Notes under the pieces: generated by a model
What the model was told of the DNA's origin: nothing
Seen by the model: the letters and a program-made list of their open reading frames with translations, nothing else
Database searches by the model: none
In this document: positions 47,267 through 62,805 of the stretch, piece after piece
Layout of the letters: each line of letters starts with the position of its first letter
Numbering within the stretch: the stretch's first letter is position 1
Translations under genes and position numbers: made by a program
DNA from: Phascolomyces articulosus
Lineage: Eukaryota; Mucoromycota; Mucoromycetes; Mucorales; Lichtheimiaceae
Assembly (NCBI GenBank): GCA_025677815.1
Contig: JAIXMP010000004.1
Coordinates: 1,054,001 to 1,118,000, forward strand
Reading direction: 5' to 3'
DNA: 64,000 bases

Positions 47267-48304
47267 ATGAGAAAAACTCGAAGTTCACACAAAAGACTTT
47301 CTCGCCGCCCCATTTTTACTTCACCTAGGCCCATACTACCAAAGAAAAACACCTCTATACCTTCACGTTCGAGACCAGTTCAGCGAGTTTCAGTTATTAA
47401 ACACAACAACCTTGTTTGCATTCAATTCCACCCTAAAGTACTTGTTACAATAAAAGAGCTAGTTATGATGACCAAAGAAGGCCGTGATCATGCCATAGGA
47501 ATGTATGGCGAAAACATTCAATACAATAAAGTTTTAGAAGCAACAAATATGTGTCTTGATGACGACTTATCTCAAGGACGAACCGATTTCCTTCTTCGCC
47601 AGCAACAGAACGACAAAGCTACCAATGGTACCAAGAAGCGAGTTTTAAATGGATTTATATTGTTTCGTTCCATCCACTGTAAAACATTACGAAAATGGCT
47701 TCCCGATATTTCTAATGGTGAAATTTCGACGTTTCTTAGTCAAGCATGGAATGCAGCATCGAAAGAGATCAAGGACAAGTATGCCGCCGACGCTATACGA
47801 CTGTGTAATCAGAACAGTTCAAGTAACCATTTCTGCAGCGACAATCAAATCGATAATGTTATTGAGTATACTTTAATTTCAGAAGAGTTACAACTCCCGG
47901 TATGTGGCTACTATGACGAGTTTACAAATGATGACATTCTACGCGATATACCTATGTTTGCTCCATCCGAATATACACAGGTGCCGACATACGATCCAAA
48001 TGATGCATTAAATACAGGCCAACTAAGTATGTTACAGCTGGTTCAGCTAGTTAATAGCAGTTTTGATACCATTAACAATAGCAACATTTGTAATTTCACA
48101 GCTGCATCAGATCCAGACATTTTTCAGAACATGGTTAATTATCTTTCTATGGATGATGGTACAAAAAATGTCTCTAATGAAGTGATGAATTCTGTGTTTG
48201 CATATCAACAATCAAACCAAAACAGTAATTCTACAACTCCCAACTACTTTTTAGATCAAGTGGATAGTAATGATAGTATTTTTAATAATTCTTTCCATCA
48301 ATGA
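47267..48304 (+). CDS. HMG-box protein (MATA_HMG-like)
   Basis: Uninterrupted frame of 345 aa. The N-terminus is very basic (MRKTRSSHKRLSRRPIFTSP). The HMG box lies at about 122-180: TKKRVLNGFILFRSIHCKTL, then LPDISNGEISTFLSQAWNAA and SKEIKDKYAADAIRL. The NxFILFR and NxEIS...W patterns are those of mating-type-like (MATA) HMG boxes rather than abundant chromatin HMGB proteins. The rest is Asn/Asp/Ser-rich and probably disordered (DDGTKNVSNEVMN, QQSNQNSNSTTPN), a usual activation-domain composition. A sequence-specific DNA-binding regulator is likely. A CAG directly before GATGAG could be a splice acceptor, so an upstream exon cannot be excluded. Its neighbours are kinesin-10 upstream and phosphoglycerate mutase (convergent) downstream. 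Confidence 0.75.
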   Translation: MRKTRSSHKRLSRRPIFTSPRPILPKKNTSIPSRSRPVQRVSVIKHNNLVCIQFHPKVLVTIKELVMMTKEGRDHAIGMYGENIQYNKVLEATNMCLDDDLSQGRTDFLLRQQQNDKATNGTKKRVLNGFILFRSIHCKTLRKWLPDISNGEISTFLSQAWNAASKEIKDKYAADAIRLCNQNSSSNHFCSDNQIDNVIEYTLISEELQLPVCGYYDEFTNDDILRDIPMFAPSEYTQVPTYDPNDALNTGQLSMLQLVQLVNSSFDTINNSNICNFTAASDPDIFQNMVNYLSMDDGTKNVSNEVMNSVFAYQQSNQNSNSTTPNYFLDQVDSNDSIFNNSFHQ

Positions 48305-48380
48305 TGTACTCTTTTTTTTGTTTTATAAATTGTTACTTTTTAAACTACTTTGCTATAAATAAAAAAAAAAGATATCTAAA

Positions 48381-50107
48381 CTACTGAACAAGATTATGAC
48401 CAGTCATCTCTTTTGGCACATCAATTCCCATGACATGAAGAATTGTTGGAGCAACATCAGCTAAACAACCTTTTGTATTTTCAATAAACTTGTACTTATT
48501 GGAAGTAACGATAAAAGGTACATCTGCTGTGGTATGGGCCGTATGTGGATTCTTTCCATCATCGGATAGCATCTTTTCTGCATTACCATGATCTGCTGTG
48601 ATCATTAAAATATATCCATGTTTCTTGCAAGCATCACGAATAATACCAATTCCTTTATCCGTTGCAGCTACAGCCTTCACTGCTGCATTGTATTTTCCCG
48701 TATGTCCCACCATATCAGGAGGTGCAAAGTTACACATAACAAAAGGGTATTTGTCTGTTTGAATGGCCTCTGCTACACGCTCGGCAACAGCATGAGAACT
48801 CATTTCTGGTTGAAGATCATAAGTGGCAACCTTTGGTGAAGGAATCAAAGCTCTATCTTCCTTGTCGAATTGCGCTTCGGTACCACCGTTAAAAAAGAAT
48901 GTAACATGTGCATATTTTTCTGTTTCTGCAACATGGATCTGCGCAATACCATTTTTGGATAGCCATTCTGCAAGCACATTATTCATCTGTTGCGGCTCGA
49001 ACGCCACCTTGAATGGGAAGTCACTTTTGTACTGTGTCATATTATAAATTGCCAAGTCCTTGGGTACTGTGGCATCAAATGGACAAGGTGATATACCAAA
49101 TGCTTGATTGAATTCACGCATACGATCCGAACGAAAGTTGAAAAAGAAAAGTGTATCACCGTCCTTGACTCGACCTTCCTCGGACAAAATGATTGGCTTC
49201 AGGAACTCGTCGGTTTCATCCTTACTATAACGTTCTTCAATAGTTTTAATGGGATCATCTGATTTTTCACCTTTTCCTTCTGTCAATCCTTCAAAGGCAA
49301 CTTGAACGCGTTCCCAACGTTTATCGCGATCCATGGCATAATAACGTCCAACGATGGTGGCAATCTTGCCATAAGAAAGTTTGTCAATTGCTCCTTGTAA
49401 TTGTTTGACATATTTTGTAATGGATCTTGGAGCAGTATCACGGCCATCACCAATAAACTGAACAAAAGCATCCTTGACACCAGCATCTTTGGCTGCTTCT
49501 AATAAACAAATTAAATGATCAATATGTGAATGAACACCGCCATCTGAGACCAATCCGATAAAATGGATTCGATTATTGTTTGCTTTTGCATGTTCAAATG
49601 CATTCTTGATATTTGGTATTTTTCCAAATTCTTTGTTTTTTACAGCTAAATCAATACGGACAATATCCTTTTTCCAATAACAAATAAACAATGATATTAG
49701 TTCGTAGGTATAACACGTTGTCTGTCATATATGTAAATAGGCTTTACCTGATACACCACGCGACCAGCACCAATGTTCAAATGACCAACTTCTGAGTTAC
49801 CTATAAGTTTGAATAAGACGTATTAATTGGATAGCAAGCATGATCAAGTCTAAATGGCGGCTTTATTCTTGGAGTGGATAGCAGTACCCATTAATTTATC
49901 AGGAAGCCCGACTGAAAGGCCATGTGCAGAAATTGTAGTATACAGATCATCTTTTTCCAGTTCATCCATAACAGGTGTATCTGCGTTTCGAATTGCATCG
50001 CCTTTTGGATCTTCTTTGGGAGATACACCCCAACCATCAATGCAGATCAAGCACACATTTTCCTTAGGTGCTTGCTTCTCCTTTGGCATTTCTCCTCCTC
50101 CAGGCAT
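48381..50107 (-). CDS. gpmI: 2,3-bisphosphoglycerate-independent phosphoglycerate mutase
   Basis: Three exons, 50107-49888, 49800-49748 and 49667-48381, give 519 aa, normal for iPGM. It interconverts 3- and 2-phosphoglycerate in glycolysis using a phosphoserine intermediate and two Mn2+ ions. Visible motifs are CLICIDGWGVSP with the first metal aspartate, MGNSEVGHLNIGAGRVVYQ with the catalytic serine, and IHFIGLVSDGGVHSH. Then come FIGDGRDTAPRS, FFNFRSDRMREF, CNFAPPDMVGHTG and MITADHGNAEKML. All catalytic blocks are intact. The short second exon holds exactly the catalytic-serine segment. A longer 5' frame to 50191 reads LLSSFVLLSLLLLLPLSLLL before MPGGGEMPKEK. I take the inner ATG because cytosolic iPGM has no leader. 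Confidence 0.95.
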
Positions 50108-50309
50108 TATGGTGATTAATAGTAATAATGATAATGGTAATAGTAGTAGTAATGATAATAAAACAAAAGAAGAAAGTAAAAAAAAATACAATGCAAACTT
50201 GACAGCCTCGGTCTTTTTTTATTTCAAGTTTTGGTGTGACTGAATAAGAGGATTGTTCACTTCTTGGTTCCTGCTTTTTTCTTTCATTTACTCTTTATCT
50301 CCATTTATA

Positions 50310-53300
50310 ATGTCATATCCTCGCATTCGAGGACGAAGTAAACAATCAAGATGGGCTTCATCACAATGGGATCCATTTGAAAGGTATTCTATAGTTATGC
50401 TCTTCTGACATTGGTTTTCTTTTCGAACACCGTGATTGGTATATTTATTATCTTTGGGGGGTTTGTCAGCTGACAACGTTTATGACATTAGTTCACCAAA
50501 CGATACTGGTCCTTCTGTTGTAAATGCTACGTTGAATTTTAATACGAATCAATTCGATGTGACCAATGATTATCCACCAGCACATACACCAACAACACAA
50601 CAAAGAAAATCAAAGTTTGATTTCACTAACAACTATGACAATGGTCAATCTATGACGTGGACCATGGATATGCAGCAAGGGTGGGATTCTGCACCTGTAT
50701 CTCACCAAGCCGAACCGTGGAATCAAACTTATGATAATGGTGAAACTGGTGAAGCGCGATTTAGTAAACACGACGCGCTAACGTTTAAACTGAATGCCGA
50801 TATCCCTGATAAACCTTTTTTTACCCAAGAAATAAATTATTCTTCGATCCAAGACAGGTCTATCATTCCAGAACCTGAAGATATCTTTGAAGAAGATGCA
50901 CCACAGGAATATCAACAGAATTCAACATATAGCAGAGGTTTTCAACCGTTACCCAATATTCCCGTGAATCGTGTCAATGGTTCTTATGAAAGTGCGGAAG
51001 AATACTTGTACACACATTTCGAACTTATGCGAAACGATTTACTTATACCACTTAAAACAGCTGTTCGATCATATAAAGAAACAGTCAATATGAACAAAAA
51101 CGATCCCAGCTATGCGGATCATCCAGAAGCGCAGCCAATTCGGGGATTTCGTGCGTATGAACATGTAAGTGCTGGGTTAATGGGATGATGATTTTTTCTT
51201 CTATTTATTGTTCTTTGACAAATCTTTTCGTTTTGGGTGTACATTCAATATATGTTTCTTTCCTTGAAAAAGGTCAAGTTGAAATCTCTTGTTTTTTCAC
51301 CTCGCCACGTTGGCTATCGTATTAGCTTCCGATTACCATACCATGTACGAATTTCGTGGCCACAATCGAAACGTCTGATTGAAGGTACACTTGTTCTTTT
51401 ATCCAAAGATAGCTTTGAAAAAGACATCAAGATTGCGACTGTAGTGGAGAGAGGAGAAGAGCCTGTTCGTGGATCCAATAGATTTGAATATTTGATTACA
51501 ATTCATCTTGAACGTGATAATGAGAATGATCCTCTTGGATTTGGTGATCCTACTCTTAGTACGGAAGATAAATACGTCATGGTAAGTTGTTCGATTCTTG
51601 ACAGAAAGAAAGACAAAGGCTAAATCGATGAGGCATATTTCATATATTAGCTTGAAGCCACAGATGGTTATTTTGAAGGTAGGCATTTCTTTATATATAT
51701 ATATAATGCAGGTGATGTAACAATTAACACACCTAAACAATTTTTTAGCTTATCGCCATATCCTTTCCACAATCCAAAAGATATCTCCATCAGAACTTCC
51801 CTTTTCTCCTTATTTGGTAGACGTTTCTAAAGATGTACAACTTCCTCATTATGCTGCTATGAAACGCAATTATGATATTGCGGAATATCGTGGGGGTAAG
51901 CGAAGTGGTCCCGCTATGCCAGTTGATATTACTCAAGCATGGCCAAAATACAGAATGGCTATGGACAATACTCAGATGGATGCATTGAAAACGATGCTTT
52001 CTAATAACATTGCTGTCGTACAAGGTAAATAAGTGGTGGTTTTTTTTTTGGAAAATGTGTGTTTATGCGTGTAAATAGGATAAAGTACTAAATCATGATA
52101 TGCTATATAGGTCCTCCTGGTACGGGTAAAACCTATGTTGGTACATATGCCATGAGAGTATTACTGAACAACTTTTCGACATCAATTGGGCCAATTGTAT
52201 GTATTTGTCAAACAAATCATGGTAAGGATACACTAACAGTTTTTATGTTTGATGAATCCAATTTGTGAATGTCTAGTTATTAATCTAATGATGTGCATAC
52301 TATAGCGTTGGATCAATTTTTAGAACATATCTTGGATTACGAGGATAAAATTGTTCGTATCGGCGGTCGTTCAAAATCTGATCTCCTCAAGGATCATTTA
52401 TTATATGAACTTCGTAAGCAAGCTGAATCAGTACGCGGTATTGGGCACCTTTATCGGAAACGGGACGATATTCAAAAGCAAATCACAAAGATTATCGCTG
52501 AAATGTACGAGGAACCTTGTGTGACACTTGACTATGTCAAAAAAATAAACGGTCTTAATCCAATTCAACGAGACTATTTGGGCCGCCTTGCGGCGTATGA
52601 AGAAAAACGAGCTAATAAAATGGCTTCAGCAAAAGCTAAAATTGATGACGATGGAGATGATTGGGTAACATCAACACCATCACCAACACCTCCTCCAGCA
52701 CCATCACCACGCTCACGGAGTAGAAATGGCCGAGGTAGACAACAAAAAGGCAGAGGTGGTGGAAGGGATGATTGGGCCAGTGGTAACCCAAATATACAAG
52801 ATCCTGTCGAGACAAAGGAAATCAATCCAATCGAAATTTGGCTGAAGGATGCAATCGAGTTTGTTGGTCCTAGCAGCTCATTATTTACATATACGGATCA
52901 ACTCAAGGAAGATTTACTGGACACACAACAAGGTCTTGTGTTTGAAGATGATATGGATGAATCTGATTTAGTGGATGAAGAAGAACTACGAGAAATTGCC
53001 GCCAATTTCGTTGAAGAACCTGATACTCGAAAGCGACCCATGATTCATATTGGCAGTGGATATCAAAAGAAACGGGACCAGCCATCTGTGGTGACCATGT
53101 ATGATATGCATGTTGAAAACAAGCGTCCAGGTGCAGAAAATGAACGCAAGATTATCAATTACAAAAAAATCCAGGCGCCACGAACACTTGATACCAGCAG
53201 CTTCAACTTTTTTGAAGATACGATTGATCAAAGTGCTTTGGAACCACAACATTACGTTCTAGAACGGTGGATGAAAGAGGAACCTGATGTGACTATGTGG

Positions 53301-55057
53301 CCCTTACCCGTTCGACTTAAGGCGCATAAAAAATGGGCGGATTTACGTTATCAAGAACAATGTGGAGCACTGCGAAATTTGATGCGTGAATATGAAGAGA
53401 TTTCTGCTGAAATCCGACGATTAAATACTCGCAGTGATGCTCGTCTTTGTAGAGAAAATCGGGTCATTGGTATGACTAGTACTGCAGCAGTAAGTTCTCT
53501 TTTTAAATTATGGTATGCTTGGATACAATGATCTTGAGATCCGTAAGAATTGACATCAGGAAATATCTTTGAACAGGCAAAATATCACGATTTGTTAGAA
53601 GAAATTAAGCCCAGAATCATGGTTGTTGAAGAAGCTGCTGAAATGATGGAATCACATATTGTGTCTGCACTTACACGTTCATTGCAACATCTGGTGTTGA
53701 TTGGGTATATTCATTTTTGATATATTAGGGGGGAAAGGGAAGGAAAATGTATTGGTGATATCTAATTATACTTTATTTGGTAAATGTTTCTAGTGATCAT
53801 CAACAATTGAGACCACAAAGTGCTGTTCATGCATTATCCGAACAGCATTTCCTAAATGTGTCACTCTTTGAACGACTCGTCCGGAACGAACTTCCATTTA
53901 CAAGATTATCACATCAACGTCGTATGCGACCTGAAATCAGAATGTTAATTGACCCTATTTACAACGATCCTCCTCTTCGTGATCATCCTGATGTTTTGCA
54001 ACGCGCAACTGTTCGGGGAATTGATGAATCTGTATATTTCCTAAGTCATAATGAAGCCGAAAGTAGTGTTGCAGACACAGCATCCAAGACAAACGAACAT
54101 GAAGCATTGATGGCAGCCAAGCTTTCGACATATCTCCTCCTACAAGGTTATACTCCTGAAGACATTACTATTATCACTATGTATTCCGGTCAAAAATCAC
54201 TTATCAAACGTTCACTCCGAGCTGAGCGAAGACCTGATCTTGATCCAGCACTTATTCATGTTAGCAGTGTTGATGGTTATCAAGGAGAGGAAAATAGGAT
54301 TATTATTCTCTCACTTGTCAGAAGCAATGCGGCTGGTCAAATTGGTTTCTTGAAGGTTGCTAACCGTGTTTGTGTGGCCTTGTCTCGTGCCAAAGAAGTA
54401 TGTTCCTTTTTTATTATTATTGAAAAATGTTATGAGGGATAATATATATGTGCTGATATTTACGTTTTTGTATGTTCTTTTTTTAGGGAATGTATATCCT
54501 TGGTAATGCTGGTTTACTTTGCGAACGAAGTGATTTATGGAATGAAATTGTCGGAAATTTGGAAGATAACTTGAAGAGCAGCATTGGTACCCATTTGCGT
54601 CTTCGATGCACACGACATGGTGTACCAACGGATGTTCAGTGGCCTGTAGATTTTGCAACAATTCCTGGAGGTGGATGTACTCGTGTGTGTGATGAAACAC
54701 TTCGATGTGGACATAAGGTAATAATAAGAGGGAGAGGGGGGTCAGAACCACTTGCATTTTTTTTAAAAAAAAATGGATGCAAGATAAACTGACAACCTAT
54801 TTCATTTATAGTGTACAACTGTATGCCATGCAACTGATCATAAAGATATGCATTGTCGCGAACAATGTCGTCGCGTATTCTCTGACTGTAACCATCCATG
54901 CACTCGTCAATGTTGGGAACATTGTGGTACCTGTTTAACGAATATTACAGCCCGGTTACCATGTGGTCATGAAATCGAAGGAGAATGTGCTAAAATAAGA
55001 CGTATGATGCTAAACGCAGCGTGTATGAGATGTCCATACAATTGTGCTCGAACATAA
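50310..55057 (+). CDS. ZNFX1/Hrr1-like SF1 RNA helicase with Cys-rich C-terminus
   Basis: Eleven exons: 50310-50383, 50492-51164, 51273-51581, 51651-51678, 51749-52024, 52111-52221, 52306-53489, 53577-53704, 53794-54397, 54487-54717 and 54812-55057. They total 3864 nt, 1287 aa. The N-terminal 150 residues are disordered, followed by FSPRHVGYRISFRLPY-type sequence common to NFX1-type helicases. Walker A GPPGTGKTYVGTYAM is at 454-461, motif Ia reads ICQTNHALDQFLEHIL, motif II VEEAAE is at about 902-907 and motif III is LIGDHQQLRP. LSHQRRMRPEI, SSVDGYQGEENRIIILSLVR and VALSRAKEGMYILGNA follow. The last 120 residues carry cysteine pairs (CTRHG, CTRVCDETLRCGHKC, CRRVFSDCNHPC, LPCGHEIEGEC), a short NFX1-like zinc region. 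Relatives Hrr1, SAD-3 and ZNFX1 act in RNA silencing with RNA-dependent RNA polymerase. That role here is inference. Confidence 0.88.
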
Positions 55058-56002
55058 ATCCTACACTTTTCTATATCAAAATAAATATATTATTAAAAAA
55101 AGTTAATGTGCGTTTCTTATTACAAGCTAGATTTTTTTTTTTTTTGATACAAAAAACAACCTGGCAAAGTATGAAATAAACTGATAGTTGTTACAGTTAT
55201 GAGAAAATATTGTAATATAGCAATTATTTAAAAATATCTTATCATATTTAAACAAACGTGATATCATAAACTTCTTGTTTTCGTGCTTATTTTTTATGTA
55301 ACGTAAAAACGACTAAGAACTCAGTAACGATACTCGACGAATAAAGGATCTACACATCCAATTAACCAGTAGGAGAAGATCTTTAAAACCTAACAACATT
55401 TTCACTATAAATATTGACCACCCAACCCAAGAAATTTAAAGCATTTGGCGACTGACGACATTGGATCAGGCAATATTTGCAATACCATCCCCAACCTAAT
55501 ACGGTATGGTCATATTATAGAACCGACTAAAGCTACTAAAGATAGACACCTAAGGCAAAATTCCTTTCGTGACGATATTCCAGTTGGAATGATTGAAGTT
55601 ATTAGTAAATAAGTATCTTATGTAAGCCATATCATGAGCTACTGGTATATATGCGTTATAAAAACTTCATTGTTTTCGTATAGACAAAAATGATCCGACT
55701 ACTGCTGCTGTCATATTTATTATTAACAAAAACAAATATGTTTGTTAGAGTGCCGTTCACTGTATCCAGGGCACTGTATCTTATTTCAAATGGAAGGTGA
55801 AGACAGATAGCAGGGAAAATGCTGGTTATTCTTCTCATATTCATACTCTTCTTTTTTTTTTTTGTTATTGACAACATCATCTTCCCCCAAAAACATGCTA
55901 TTTACTTTCTGCTATTTCATTTAAATAGGAAATGTTTCCTAAAGTTTATTAATGGTGGACCTTTATCTTCTTTTCTCTTTGATAAATCAACATCCAACAA
56001 AG
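55058..56002. other. Intergenic, no gene seen
   Basis: AT-rich. A less AT-rich part near 55310-55620 has no frame above about 40 codons and may be a remnant. The right end shows a T run and an AG just before coding sequence begins. Confidence 0.5.
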
Positions 56003-58261
56003 ATGGAAGATTATGTTACAATTTTACCAAGTTCCCGTGTCGAATCAAGCCAGTATGTAGCCACCATTCGAAACCTAAGAGATGCCATGATCCATCGAAC
56101 CTATAATCAAATAACTCGTTATGCTTCAGAAGCCATTGATATTTTACTCCAATCACAACTGACTCAACTCCTTGATATACGAGCACATGGGTACTTTATG
56201 CAAAGAAAAAGTAACCTTGCTCTTCAAGACGCATCCAGCATCATTCAACATGAACCCACGTTAATCACTATATACCTTCGTCAAGCCAACATTTATTCTC
56301 TCTGTGGTCAACAATCGCAAGCCATCAAAGCCTATAACGACGGTTTAATAAACGCGGTCTCCATCAATGAAGAACAACTTCGACGTATTTTTAGAGGAAA
56401 AATGATGGCGGAATGTATGAGTGAACAGAAAGTTGATTTTTTTACTAAACTTCCTACTGAAATAGTCAATGACATCATTGTTCTTTTACCACAAACAAGC
56501 CATACGCAATGCATGTTAGTATCCGATATGTGGCGACAAAGAATTGTTCATTGTCAAACCATTTGGAATAATTTGGTCCTTGACGACCGACAGTTTGGGT
56601 GCAGAAGATATATCCTTTGCCACTGTATTTGCTGGACTATATGTAAAACATTTGACCCTCAATTCTAGTAACAATATCATCCGTTCCCGCTGTTTAAACA
56701 ATATGTGGTTGTTTAGATGTTTTACCCAAATTCAGTCCTTGACAATAACAGGTATATTCTATGTTTATTCCAATCCTATTGATATTATTTATTTACGAGT
56801 ATAATTCTTGGTTATTTATAGGTGCTACAATGACAAACTCACCACCTTGGCATACAGAGATGTCTATATGGATGCCAATCGAATCAGGAATACTGAATGC
56901 GAGAAATACATTAAAACACTTAGACTTGGAATTGGGTGATAATATGATCAAGAATACAACCAAAGTAGCTGAAACACTATCCTTTTGTGAAAATCTTACC
57001 AGTATAAAAATTTCATCACCAACAATACCCTTATCAACCGCTTTACCATCACTATCGAGTATGAAGGAACAATATAATATTAGAATCACCAACTTGCAAC
57101 TCAATTTCAGTTCAATTACAGATGAAGATATGGAAAGCATTTTGCGTCAATGTAGACGATTACAACGATTAGTAATGAACGGATGTAATGATGGTGTATT
57201 TGACCCACTATATCATCATGGACTCAATTTGGAAATTATTGGCTATAATTGTTGTAACCCAAAAGATATCCCTGATTTAGAGGATGATAATGAACAATAC
57301 AGCACATCTTGGACAACAAATGTCATCTCTACTGGACAACAACAACGAGACGATTCATTATCTACATCCTCTCATGGAAAATTACGCATGTTTTTTGCTG
57401 ACACTCAGGATCCATCATCTGCATTACCCGCATTCACCATCATGCCACTCCTTTACAAGTATAAAGAAACCCTTTCAGTCCTTCACATCAATATTGCATT
57501 AAAAATGGAAAAAAAGAGATTATTACATCTGACCTATCCCAATTTCACACTAAGTAAATTGATGGACTTGAGTACCTGGTTACCTCACAGTGTACAGCAA
57601 TTTTTCCTGGATACCATCCGTCATATCATCACTCTGTAAACACTCCATGTAATAAAAGTACATGACACAAAACAACTTGCCAGCACGCTCTTGCATCTAC
57701 CACCATTGGATCCATTGACCATTCAAGAATATGAAACAATTGTAGCAAGATCACAAATTTGTTCATTCGATTTATAGGTTCATCGACGAAATGACTTGAC
57801 CTCCATGCTCTCGATCTATGAACGTCGGCTTTATTCAGGCTTGTGTTTATCCAATTTACGATCTATTTCTTTTCGACAGTATCTTGGTGTTACGGATGCC
57901 TCTCTTGTTGCCTTGAGCAAAATCAGTACTTTACGTGATGTCACATTGATTGCATTGGAACATGTTACTACGGAAGGTTTGAGTTGGTATTTTTGAGAGC
58001 AGAACAGCCCATTGTTTGACAAGTATAACGCTGATTCAAATGTGGTCGGCCACAGATGAAATTGTGGGCACCATAGGATCATTGAAAAATTGTGTATCGG
58101 TTGTTTTGGAAGGGGATTATGTCACTGATCATGGTGTCAAGATGCTTGTTGATTGTGCCTATCAAGTGGGGTCTCTGAAGAACTTGTCCATCACAAAATG
58201 TAGTGTAATTACGAATGAATGTATCGTTTATTCGAAAAAGAAAATTAAACATGTTTTTTAG
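56003..58261 (+). pseudogene. TPR / F-box / leucine-rich-repeat gene, disrupted
   Basis: Starts MEDYVTILPSSRVESSQY. A TPR-like region follows (about 25-125): ALQDASSIIQHEP, YLRQANIYSLCGQQSQAIKA. Then an F-box, DFFTKLPTEIVNDIIVLLP, continuing TSHTQCMLVSDMWRQRI. The frame shifts by one near 56570-56590 (WNNLVLDD to LGAEDISFATVFAGLYVKHL). After a GT-AG intron at 56752-56821, leucine-rich-repeat-like sequence runs on: LKHLDLELGDNMIKN, LQLNFSSITDEDMESIL. In-frame stops occur at 57637, 57775 and 57994, with readable LRR sequence between them (GVTDASLVALSKISTLRDVT). Another shift leads to VVLEGDYVTDHGVKMLVD and a last stop near 58259. This architecture would be a substrate adaptor of an SCF ubiquitin ligase. 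Several independent lesions argue for a pseudogene, though an early stop could leave a shortened product. Confidence 0.7.
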
Positions 58262-59101
58262 TATACACAGTAGTTTTTTTATCCAAAAAATATAAAATAA
58301 TGTTACTAGATTATATTATCCCATTTAGTTCTTTAATACAATTCTTGAATGATCCAAATTATCATTGAAAGTTTGTTTAAAAATAACATAGCCATCGCTA
58401 TCCAAATTACCATAGAAACATGTATTTGTCCCTAGTAAACCGAGAATGTTGATGAACTTGTTATGACTACCGTAATAATATAATTATTCAGAAATATCGA
58501 AGGTTTCACGAAATAAAATTTGACAGCAGGTTATTCTTTTACTTGGATTTTACCACAACTCACTGTTACACCATACTGGTAAAAAAAACCCAAATGGGGT
58601 ACTGGATAGACTTTTACACACCAGCTATATATTCAAATAGTTTATAATAATAAATTAGGTCGAGAAAATGATATCATTGTCAAAAGTCGAATAAGTGACA
58701 ACCTTGTTGGGTTGACCGATAGCTTAATGAGAATGGATTTACCCGACAATAATAATGCTAATAAATATGAACGCTTTACATGAAATAACAGGATTAAATA
58801 TAATAAAAAAAAGTATAGAAATAAGAACCTTGGACAATGTAATAAACAAAAAATCGGTAGTAAGTATTAAATAATATGCATACGTGGAACTTTTGCCAGG
58901 GATGCACGAACGATAAGGTTGGATGGCGTTTCTATTTGGTTGGCGTTTCAAAGTATATATATATACCAAATCGATTGCTGAGTTAGAACTTGAAACTGAG
59001 GGGAGATGCGTGTCAGGTCTACTGCATCCTTCTCTCTCTCCTCGAGACCTTTTTTTTTAACACTCTTCTTTTTTCTTTTCTATATACATTATCGAATCAA
59101 A
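58262..59101. other. Intergenic and V-ATPase promoter region
   Basis: No coding frame. A (TA)n run near 58955-58965 and pyrimidine-rich sequence (TTCTCTCTCTCC, about 59030) precede the V-ATPase start. Confidence 0.55.
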
Positions 59102-62501
<3,400 letters not shown>

Positions 62502-62805
62502 ATATTTAGGCTTATCATATTTTTTTTACTTCCCCCCCACACACCCCAAATCAAAGTATCTCATACACACTTTTTTTCTCTTCTTCTTTTTCTGTTGTTG
62601 TATTCTGAAAAAAAGGTCGTATGTGTGTGTGTTGGGTGTTTTATGTATGTAAACACACACACCACACATATCATTTTGTCCAAACGAAAAATAAAAATAA
62701 ATTCCATATCATTTTTCATTATGAAAAAATTGCGTTTTCTTGTCTGTGCTTGGTTTTTTTCCCTTCTTTGTCTCACTATTCCTCTAAAAAGTGTGTCATA
62801 CCAAA
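62502..62805. other. Short intergenic region between V-ATPase A and next gene
   Basis: Holds a C run (62532-62538), CA/TG-rich tracts near 62540 and 62620-62660, and the promoter of the following plus-strand gene. No gene seen. Confidence 0.6.

Noticed and set aside
47267..48304. Calling the HMG gene sexM or sexP
   Set aside because: No triose phosphate transporter flank and no phylogeny available; the HMG box alone does not justify the name.
50108..50191. Upstream extension of phosphoglycerate mutase with a Leu-rich leader
   Set aside because: The leader is a translation of TTA/ATT repeats and the enzyme family is cytosolic; the inner ATG at 50107 fits family N-termini.
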